Part shown: positions 44,101 through 48,381 of the stretch, piece after piece
Position numbering within the stretch: the first letter of the stretch is position 1
Layout of the letters: the number at the start of each line of letters is the position of its first letter
IMG/VR virus record: IMGVR_UViG_3300025098_000078
Coordinates: 1 to 48,381 of that record
DNA from: a virus
Direction: 5' to 3' (one strand)
DNA: 48,381 nt
Made by a program: the position numbers and the translations under genes
The notes under the pieces: model-generated
What the model was told of the DNA's origin: nothing
Databases searched by the model: none
Seen by the model: only the letters and a program-made list of their open reading frames with translations

Positions 44101-45419
44101 AGCGATCCAGAACCACTATAAGGTCTACTGAATGCATCAGGAATAGTCGAGTTAAATATTCTAGCACCACCACGCCCTCTCCAGTGCGGCAGGAAGGCAA
44201 AGTCACTTGATTGACCGGCATTTACTACTGCCTGACCTTTATAGGTCTTAATGCGCCCAGAACCAACTTCTCCGTAAGTTCTAGCATGAGCACTATCACC
44301 TCCGGTAATCTTGAATAGACCTGTAAGAGGATATGTGGTCTGATCAATTAATACTTGACCGTTATCAAATTCTCCTGCTGTTGCTTGCTCTGAAGTTTGA
44401 CCGTAGTCAATATTACTAGAATTTGTCGGTAAATTGACAGATCCATTATCTGTCCCAATTGAATATTCTACTACAGAACCTGGATTATAATCATAAACTT
44501 TACTTTCCAATCCACCGGAAAGATCAAATAATGATCCACTTCCATAATATGTGGTGCGAGTAAATGAGTCTCCATCGCCTCCACTAATGGTTAAACCAAT
44601 AACATCTTTTCTGACAAATTGTCCTGTTGCCTGATCCAATCCGACAACATAAATTTGAACGGATGGTTGATCAAATTGCTCACTGCCTGTTGAGATGAGT
44701 GAGAATGATCCAGAACCAGTATATGAACTAAACCTATTACTTGTAACTTCAACTCCTCTAATTTTTAGAGGACCGAAAGGTGTTCCTTGTCCGGTTAATA
44801 TATCACCATTGTCGAATTCTCCTTCATCGACAATATTGTCTATCTGACCATATGCAATAGAAGAACCTACGGCAGTGGTGACTTGTCCATAGTCAGCATC
44901 ACTACCATAGGTCTTAATTGATTCGTTTGTGAATTCAAAAGTACTGCTAACATCAGCAGAACCAGATACACGTAAGGATCCAGAACCTCCAATATAAGGA
45001 GCAACAATTCTTTCTAGACCATTAGCAATTTCAAATAATGTCCCGGAACCAGTCCAAGCTTGCTTTCTAATAACAATTGCCTTCTCTCTAAGGACAATTG
45101 TATTTGGCTTAGCAATAAAGACTACAGAAGCAGATTCTTCTTCTACACCACCCAGATTTATACTTCCATATGGATATGTAGTTTCAGTGAATACAATCAA
45201 ATTATATTCTTCAGATGCTAATACATCATTGACAATAAAGTCACTTCCAGTTTCGAGGATGAACTCATTGTTTATAACACCTTCTGTGCCATCTTCAATA
45301 ATGAGATCAAAAAAGTTTGTGCCACGATCAATCGAGGATGTTGGAGCATCATTGATGCTTCCTAAATCCGTACTATCAAAATATTCAATTGATGTTGAAT
45401 CGTAGCGAAATGTATTCAT
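38124..45419 (-). CDS. Giant repeat-built virion/adhesin protein (2431 aa)
   Basis: No enzyme domain; composition is rich in G, S, T, N and short strands. The basic unit is about 90-140 residues: a YxGSGSLFxIG...ERA...Y block, a DYGSVT...DYGxI block, a GEVDxGQLVITETxxPLTGLF block and an ITG strand, repeated about ten times between residues 100 and 1700. From about 1900 only short GEGSLFGFNGAAE-type units remain. FxPHWRxR occurs four times, near residues 410, 1175, 1318 and 1765. Residues 570-880 are different and Asn/Gly-rich with two GFN(I/S)G segments and two GNxSNGGN loops. Such proteins in cyanophages are virion-associated; host attachment is likely but inferred. Confidence 0.82.
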   Translation of the reverse strand: MNTFRYDSTSIEYFDSTDLGSINDAPTSSIDRGTNFFDLIIEDGTEGVINNEFILETGSDFIVNDVLASEEYNLIVFTETTYPYGSINLGGVEEESASVVFIAKPNTIVLREKAIVIRKQAWTGSGTLFEIANGLERIVAPYIGGSGSLRVSGSADVSSTFEFTNESIKTYGSDADYGQVTTAVGSSIAYGQIDNIVDEGEFDNGDILTGQGTPFGPLKIRGVEVTSNRFSSYTGSGSFSLISTGSEQFDQPSVQIYVVGLDQATGQFVRKDVIGLTISGGDGDSFTRTTYYGSGSLFDLSGGLESKVYDYNPGSVVEYSIGTDNGSVNLPTNSSNIDYGQTSEQATAGEFDNGQVLIDQTTYPLTGLFKITGGDSAHARTYGEVGSGRIKTYKGQAVVNAGQSSDFAFLPHWRGRGGARIFNSTIPDAFSRPYSGSGSLFEIGQKDERAIFAYDTQTVGSEYQSLQLEDYQTINQSAGTTENYGPILSPADAGELSYGGFNTNFARFGAIKVNGSATVRQADDYTASYENSYAFVNIGPDVDVTSDFASSSSYQYKNGGMGFGSTGGFNIGPHYKVDGRSNGIAQALWAFDLTNVTHITVSGIRGNDSNGGNENNISPDSLDYYFTKTGLTQVTDVVFPGEQNFVGLEVATDGVSERSIPVPSEFRVSGVIFSLRLYFSQDEYGIKQVALRNADTNSGFVTVLPDELVSNYSASLTHVAVENSGTGSGSTGGFNSGTGTKYFRFGTSNVNEYRELTWVADASELSEFIFDLIAGNNSNGGNSPESADDLVFYWRDGNTFRPIEVLTDSNEPDDWKKVFSTIPPEARNAGQEFKLRQFGSGTFDNVGIRSIQFVPTLNTANVNIVTPNLKTDTVFVRGSATVQFAEPSPQVYVYGHRPQEASQGEFIKFGAGMSSIISVKGTYFGGGTLFNVGQNDERAVFDYNDSSIEIVQDPTDNGSLSSAGSTSDYGQVTQPSVGETSYGQVLVPYTIQPFGRLFEVTGGDIAHSTPKAYLGATAEIRITGGYSNLQFTSQAGESTVLFNTSGEDANSFSRPFIGSGSLFNIGDRIERTTYSYNISSITESFTFTDAESITTSASSVVDYGSVNQSYDAANSIDNGIVITDPDDNNPLGRLFSITGSSTEKFFPKFIWNRNSPAIRIFNDQQDPADFRFVPHWRSRHLLGTPKISNGPDGEFNTYAQSRPFIASGSLFSHGVKTERATVDYNSASIVEFSPGGDYGSVTNASGTSIDYGAINAIVTGGEVDAGQLVITETEYPLTGLFEFQGIAESQFIRGPYNARQGIIRIFNEQQDPADFRFSPHWRARPYEQGKLSGNGDTFRSKSYVGVGSLFNHGTKIERATVVYSQSSIAEFIYGGDYGSVTNASGTSIDYGAIDGIVTEGEVDAGQLVITETEYPLTGLFEFQGIAESQFIRGPYSGKGNINISGELIEKVSSNDIALGTISFTGDAETPRSRDFVGSGSLFHIGDRIEKAVFSYNNSSITTVETSEDYQSITSSATSNIDYGAVDGIVTEGEVDDGQLVITETTQPFGLFNITGNSIDKWQQCFTKIGSGSLFSFNGGIESRTDDYTETTVLFNFTGNLTERFTKGNYAGSGSLFHIGEQIEKAIFSYNTTSIVEGFGTDQYGSITDNATTTDNLGSIGDAYLPPTVDHGDLVILPGEENPFGLFRITGVAKKREINSHVGGGSLFGIGNAAEAAIWQTPEETFLLKMRGGAVEKHIENWVGSGTIKYPEDTPLAPNAAVRFRPHWRGRAFESPITLKGVCGEFFRGSYVGNKTNVSFKILTPNEGFEWRQYRPSPRYVNSVYGKIGGSATVAGISVSQKVNVYGYYGDDRDPGTSGGLKGFSGSAEARTIILRGDETTNLFTFSGKSASKWNPAWTSRPDGSPRLSGTPGLQLRFNIFTNPEGESAKIYGEAVPVRTIIHNGSGSLFAINGSTEIRGFNPSTDTVLFKASGTPLVLFSLLHIGSGSLFGFGSGAESAVIEPPQSTVLFIPSGSAAPSRSRDYVGEGSTSVNGTLTERQTDHYSGSGSLSALSGAGESRAISLGESTVLFKSSGGEANAFVRSTIAEGNVTISDNLDEAFARPYAGEGSLFGFNGAAEAVTVDEESTGLFNFIGDANIVRDRSFAGEGSLFGFNGASEASVISPDLETGLFEITGDSSDSRSRISIGSGSATITGNANSAFSRPYEGQGSLSTLGGGAEVVGFNPDEETFLYEFNGNATSIRARGFAGSGTATVLNDTVVPVIALSFAGEGTLSTFGGAAESRTIDVENTTLFEFRNGATESFTKGNYDTEGSATISGEASDIKLTRTSSEFGYIASNGKAVEKQTDHYTGSGSLFGLSGSTIARAIDYDETQIGQQGEVVSTNLFTFSGTNPGSITRITRPGTLKINLSGDAIPVLKLFSPSRVFGTII
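41116..41300. repeat. Direct DNA repeat, copy 1 (partner 41533-41717)
   Basis: About 185 bp nearly identical to the copy 417 bp further on; both lie in the 2431-aa gene, in the same frame (417 = 139 codons). They encode DYGSVTNASGTSIDYGAI, the GEVDAGQLVITETEYPLTGLF block and IAESQFIRGPY. Confidence 0.85.
41533..41717. repeat. Direct DNA repeat, copy 2
   Basis: Second copy of the 185-bp in-frame repeat. The bases differ from copy 1 at scattered sites, so the duplication is not brand new but is younger than the other repeats in the gene. Confidence 0.85.
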
Positions 45420-45435
45420 TAATGTTTTTTGCCAT

Positions 45436-45458
45436 TAAAAGGGGGGACATAATCCCCC
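45436..45458 (-). terminator. Rho-independent terminator after the 391-aa gene
   Basis: GGGGGGA/TCCCCCC stem (45440-45446, 45452-45458), 5-nt loop, four T on the minus strand. It lies between the 391-aa gene and the ATG of the 2431-aa gene at 45419. Confidence 0.75.
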
Positions 45459-45494
45459 CACAAAAATACATAATAAAAAGTTGTATACTATATA

Positions 45495-46670
45495 TCAGTC
45501 GAGGCTGACGTTCAATGTGATCTTGATTTGGTCACCGTTGTTCTGAATGGGGTATGGACCATTTGTAAATCTTTCAGCAAACATGATGCTGCTGTGAAGA
45601 GTTAGGTCTCCAGTTCCATCAAGAGCAGGAGTTGTACTAAAGCTGTTAGCATCATATACAGTATGAATTGTATATGTTCCGGTAGTAGTACCAGAATTAG
45701 TAGATCCTTGAGCAATATAGATAACATCACCTGCAACTAAAGAATGAGCAGTAGCGTTAACTTTGCTGTATGATAGAGTGATTGAGGAATCAGTAGCAAC
45801 CTGAATGTTATCAGTCAGAGCATTATTGATGTAAATAATTCTATTCAGAATGTCGATACCAATAATTTCAGTTGATGAAGGAACAGCATTGTTACCACCA
45901 ACAACCATACCAACAGTAATATCGTCCATAACGTTAGCAACGTTTGGAAGAGTGATGAAGGTATTACCGATAACACCGATAGAAGGATCTGTATTATCAC
46001 CCTTAGTGAGAACTGTACCAGCAGCAGCTGCGGCAGCATCAGTTACACCATGGATGGTGACAGGCATGTTGTTAGCACGAGCCAAGTAATATCCATAAAC
46101 ATTACCGGCAGCAGAAGTGAATGTGAATGTTTCTTCTGGGTATGTGGCAGTTGTTACTCCACCACTGAAGTTAATTGTTCCAGAAACCGTAGTGCTGTTA
46201 GCAACTGTAAGAACAATTGTTGAACCGTCTACTCTAGAGACTTTTGCTCCAGCACCAATACCAGTACCAGCGACAAGGTTACCTACGCTGATTGTGCCAG
46301 TTACGGAAGCAACTGAAATCGTGTATTCTCCAGAAGTTCCAGTACCAGTACCGGAAGCAATAGGATCACCAGCAGTTGCGATTGCCCAGCGATTACCATT
46401 CAAAAGAATTCCGTAACAAGCAGAATAATCTTGATCAGAGCGATTGTTGTTTACTAGTGGATATCCTGTGTTCCCTGCTGTGCCATATCCATTTGTATTA
46501 CCATCAGCATAGGGCTCATAATAAGCAGTAAATGATGGTACATCACCTTCAGCAGGATCTGTATTTGACGTGAAAAGTTTTAGAACTAAATTTCTAGGGA
46601 TTTCGTGAGTAGCGTTAAGCAGATATCTGAGTGATTCTAACTCACCAATATTTGGTACTAAAAGTGCCAT
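45495..46670 (-). CDS. Virion structural protein, 391 aa
   Basis: Starts MALLVPNIGELESLRYLLNAT and EIPRNLVLKLFTSNTDPAEGDV, a beginning seen on cyanophage virion proteins. Residues 100-180 and 200-330 are Gly/Thr/Val-rich strands (GTISVGNLVAGTGIG, STIVLTVANSTTVSGTINFSGG). The C-terminal FAERFTNGPYPIQNNGDQIKITLNVSLD is conserved in style. No enzymatic motif is seen. It probably belongs to the tail-fibre or decoration set with its neighbours. TATAAATA lies 41 nt upstream. Confidence 0.75.
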   Translation of the reverse strand: MALLVPNIGELESLRYLLNATHEIPRNLVLKLFTSNTDPAEGDVPSFTAYYEPYADGNTNGYGTAGNTGYPLVNNNRSDQDYSACYGILLNGNRWAIATAGDPIASGTGTGTSGEYTISVASVTGTISVGNLVAGTGIGAGAKVSRVDGSTIVLTVANSTTVSGTINFSGGVTTATYPEETFTFTSAAGNVYGYYLARANNMPVTIHGVTDAAAAAAGTVLTKGDNTDPSIGVIGNTFITLPNVANVMDDITVGMVVGGNNAVPSSTEIIGIDILNRIIYINNALTDNIQVATDSSITLSYSKVNATAHSLVAGDVIYIAQGSTNSGTTTGTYTIHTVYDANSFSTTPALDGTGDLTLHSSIMFAERFTNGPYPIQNNGDQIKITLNVSLD

Positions 46671-46710
46671 TTAAAATGTTCCTCTCGGTTGATGTTAATT
46701 TATCTGTTTA

Positions 46711-46718
46711 TATTTATA
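46711..46718 (-). promoter_or_regulatory. Late promoter TATAAATA for the 391-aa gene
   Basis: Exact match on the minus strand, 41 nt upstream of 46670, overlapping the end of the 234-aa gene. Confidence 0.78.
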
Positions 46719-47418
46719 ATTTTACTTTCAAAGCGATAGCAAAATTACTAATTGATACTGTAGTATTTATAACTTCAAATTGAATAATGTCTCCTGCATT
46801 TAAAGTAGTGGTCCACCCAGTCAAAGTGTCGTCACTATTTTTGTTAGTGGCGGCAAATTGTGGAGTATTACCACCACAAATTGATACCACATTAGGATAG
46901 TCATCAAATGTAGATTTTCTCAAATCCACATCCAATGTCCCATCTGCATCAGAAATTAAAATCCAAGATTCAATAACACCAGTAACATCAATTGATAAAT
47001 AACCTTTGTTACCTGTAGTCATTGGTCGTGAACCATTGTCTACGACATAATTAATTGTTCTTGTCAGATCAGCAGTATTAGCAAGAGCAATGCCGAAAAA
47101 CGGCACACTAGTGCTAGCGGGTGGTGTTGCAAATGTGATCTGATTTCCAGATACAGTATATCCAACTCCAGGTTGAAGAATAGTACTATCCACTGAAATA
47201 ATCAATTGCTGATCATTCAATGGTTCATACGATGTGCCAGAAGTACTCAAATTAAACACTGTCTGAGCACCATCAAATTGCGAAGCAAGATCATCCAGAA
47301 TTAAATTCTGGTATTGAACACCTTTTACTGGCGCTTCGTAATTTAGACCGATACTGTAAGGATCGGTCGCCGCCTGAGTTACAGTAAAATTTGTGGTATT
47401 AATTTCGTAATTCGGCAC
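46714..47418 (-). CDS. Virion/tail-fibre-type protein, 234 aa
   Basis: Not identified with a named family. Residues 35-110 (QNLILDDLASQFDGAQTVFNLSTSG, LIISVDSTILQPGVGYTVSGNQITFATPP) match a module found on many phage fibres, where D..S.qFdG..t.F.L...G....P..d..q.LV.vdG..q.PG.dY.v.g..I.F...P is repeated. The C-terminal half is a beta domain with NFAIALKVKL at the end. It shares one base with the gene upstream. It is probably a component of the adsorption apparatus. Confidence 0.75.
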   Translation of the reverse strand: MPNYEINTTNFTVTQAATDPYSIGLNYEAPVKGVQYQNLILDDLASQFDGAQTVFNLSTSGTSYEPLNDQQLIISVDSTILQPGVGYTVSGNQITFATPPASTSVPFFGIALANTADLTRTINYVVDNGSRPMTTGNKGYLSIDVTGVIESWILISDADGTLDVDLRKSTFDDYPNVVSICGGNTPQFAATNKNSDDTLTGWTTTLNAGDIIQFEVINTTVSISNFAIALKVKL

Positions 47419-47756
47419 TATACTGTCACTCCTGGTGTTACTGTTGCAATTCCTTCAATAAATCTTGTTTTATTTCCAGACGCTGATGTCAGAACAATAT
47501 CATAAACATATCTTCTTGGCTTCAATGTAGTTGTAACAGTATCCGATAAATCAATTCTAATTATACCACTACTTCTATTTACAAAAGTGACTGCAAAATC
47601 TGTTGCAGTACTGGTTGTGTAATAACTAGTCTTCAGTTTAGCAGCAGCAGTAAAACCTATAAGATTAACTGGTGCGCCATCCGAATTCTTGATAGTAAAG
47701 GTTGCTGAAAAATCAGTCCCCTGTTCTATCACTAAGTTAAGTGTAATTGCGGACAT
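47418..47756 (-). CDS. Small beta-rich virion-type protein, 112 aa
   Basis: Begins MSAITLNLVIEQGTDFSATFTIKNSDGAPVNLIGFTAAAKLKTSYYTT. The string L.i.qG.dfs..f.i....G.pvnL.G.ta...ir resembles upper-baseplate/BppU-like domains and small fibre accessory proteins of phages; family assignment is tentative. The ATG at 47756 is preferred over a TTG at 47762. The 3' arm of the preceding terminator (AAGGAAGG) would serve as its ribosome site if transcription starts in the hairpin loop. Confidence 0.72.
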   Translation of the reverse strand: MSAITLNLVIEQGTDFSATFTIKNSDGAPVNLIGFTAAAKLKTSYYTTSTATDFAVTFVNRSSGIIRIDLSDTVTTTLKPRRYVYDIVLTSASGNKTRFIEGIATVTPGVTV

Positions 47757-47760
47757 ATAC

Positions 47761-47796
47761 AAAAAAAGACCTTCCTTGTTATTTATAAGGAAGGTC
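47761..47796 (-). terminator. Terminator hairpin with a late promoter in its loop
   Basis: GACCTTCCTT/AAGGAAGGTC arms (47768-47777, 47787-47796), a 9-nt loop and seven T on the minus strand. The loop carries TATAAATA (47780-47787). Confidence 0.9.
47780..47787 (-). promoter_or_regulatory. Late promoter TATAAATA inside the terminator loop
   Basis: Exact match on the minus strand, 24 nt upstream of the ATG at 47756. A second TATAAATA lies at 47799-47806, just before the hairpin, 43 nt upstream. Confidence 0.75.
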
Positions 47797-47806
47797 AGTA
47801 TTTATA

Positions 47807-48004
47807 TTAGTCTACTTCTGGAGTTACTACTTCTGGTTCTACAGTTTCCTCGGGTGGTTCCATCAGATCGATTGCTTCAAGAGCACCTTTGAGTTTTAAA
47901 GCATGTTCTTTCTTTGCTTCGACTTGTGCTTGGAGATTTTTGATCTCTTCGATGGCACTATTGAATTGTTGTGTGAAATTTTCACGCAGTGTTGCTGCTT
48001 CCAT
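47807..48004 (-). CDS. Small coiled-coil protein, 65 aa
   Basis: MEAATLRENFTQQFNSAIEEIKNLQAQVEAKKEHALKLKGALEAID is one long helix with heptads; the tail (PPEETVEPEVVTPEVD) is acidic and Pro-rich. Short coiled-coil proteins with this look are common near fibre genes in cyanophages and may be chaperones or trimerisation factors; function is not known. It has a full-consensus sigma70 promoter upstream and a terminator downstream, so it is a one-gene unit, expressed apart from the late genes. Confidence 0.78.
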   Translation of the reverse strand: MEAATLRENFTQQFNSAIEEIKNLQAQVEAKKEHALKLKGALEAIDLMEPPEETVEPEVVTPEVD

Positions 48005-48027
48005 GTGGTTCCTCAGTTTCAGTTGTT

Positions 48028-48056
48028 ATTATACTACAATTTATTTAGTCTGTCAA
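48028..48056 (-). promoter_or_regulatory. Consensus sigma70 promoter for the 65-aa gene
   Basis: Minus strand TTGACA (48051-48056), 17-nt spacer, TATAAT (48028-48033): both boxes and spacing match the bacterial consensus exactly, 24 nt upstream of the ATG. Confidence 0.82.
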
Positions 48057-48381
48057 TCAGACTCTGTATGACAACTCAAATTCTATAATACAATTGGTTG
48101 AACCAATGGCAGAATTTTGTACTACTCCTCTAACATTATTATTTCCACATACTTGGAATACAACATAACTCGTACCAGAATCATTACTAATACCACAAGC
48201 TACTTGACCAGTATTGCTATAATCATTATCATGGAAATTGAAATTTTGACACGCCACACCACCAACAGTAACAAGATACCCACCGTTTTGATTACTATAA
48301 TTAAATGGTAGTGGACCTAACCTCAGTAGATCATTAGGGGCAGTAAATGCTGGAGTGCCATTTAACTGAATAAATCCGTGA
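48057..48381 (-). CDS. C-terminal part of a virion/fibre-type protein (runs off the right edge)
   Basis: The minus-strand frame is open from the window edge through 48057, giving 107 residues that begin HGFIQLNGTPAFTAPNDLLRLG and end IIEFELSYRV. It is Asn/Gly/Ser-rich with four cysteines (ACQNF, VACGI, FQVCGN, TNCII). It reads like the tip domain of a fibre or adhesin. A GTG at 48257 inside the frame is not needed as a start. The stop is immediately followed by the promoter of the 65-aa gene. Confidence 0.72.
   Translation of the reverse strand, partial: HGFIQLNGTPAFTAPNDLLRLGPLPFNYSNQNGGYLVTVGGVACQNFNFHDNDYSNTGQVACGISNDSGTSYVVFQVCGNNNVRGVVQNSAIGSTNCIIEFELSYRV

Overview
The window is one continuous piece of a T4-like marine cyanophage genome (a cyanomyovirus of Synechococcus or Prochlorococcus). 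The evidence is the T4 core gene set in recognisable form (gp43, regA, gp62, gp44, gp45, gp46, gp47, gp55, UvsW, UvsY, gp23, gp22, gp21, gp20, gp19, gp18, gp17, gp16, gp15, gp14, gp13). With it sit genes typical of cyanophages: a plant-type [2Fe-2S] ferredoxin, Hsp20, a DUF3110 protein, several 2-oxoglutarate oxygenase-like proteins and a DUF6321 protein. Almost everything is on the minus strand, densely packed, with 1-4 nt stop/start overlaps. I saw no tRNA, CRISPR array, transposon or gene-free stretch over 300 bases.

Layout, left to right (minus-strand genes are transcribed right to left). Bases 1-5.9 kb hold the 5' part of DNA polymerase gp43, two overlapping small Sm-like genes, a nucleotidyltransferase, a 70-aa protein, a 23-aa membrane microprotein, ferredoxin, Hsp20, RegA, gp62 and two 2OG-Fe(II) oxygenases. 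Bases 5.9-15.5 kb hold Dam methylase, a third Sm-like gene, clamp loader gp44, clamp gp45, a DUF3310 protein, gp46/gp47 with a DUF3110 gene between them, late sigma factor gp55, a fourth Sm-like gene, UvsW, UvsY and a gp3/gp19-type tail protein. Bases 15.6-30 kb are the head-neck-tail module from gp23 to gp13. Bases 30.1-32.1 kb are the only plus-strand genes: a very AT-rich three-gene cassette (a fifth Sm-like protein and two double-stranded beta-helix proteins) with its own sigma70-like promoter and a bidirectional terminator. Bases 32.2-48.4 kb hold huge virion/adhesin-type genes: 1888 aa with a cupredoxin-like segment, 2431 aa with many internal repeats, and several smaller structural proteins. 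The last gene runs off the right edge.

Regulation is readable. Short TATAAATA/ATAAATA elements (T4 late-promoter type, read by gp55) lie about 20-60 nt upstream of many structural genes, with a CTAAATA variant at three others. Consensus sigma70-type promoters precede gp55, ferredoxin, the plus-strand cassette and a 65-aa gene at the right end. Intrinsic terminators are often followed directly by a late promoter, and in two places the late promoter overlaps the terminator hairpin.

The most interesting non-standard items are: five divergent paralogues of a small Sm-like family spread through the replication and late regions; a 23-aa transmembrane microprotein nested exactly between ferredoxin and the next gene; a 57-aa twin-CX3C protein behind gp23; the overlapped terminator/late-promoter elements; the inverted AT-rich oxygenase-like cassette; and a copper-site-like motif inside a virion protein.
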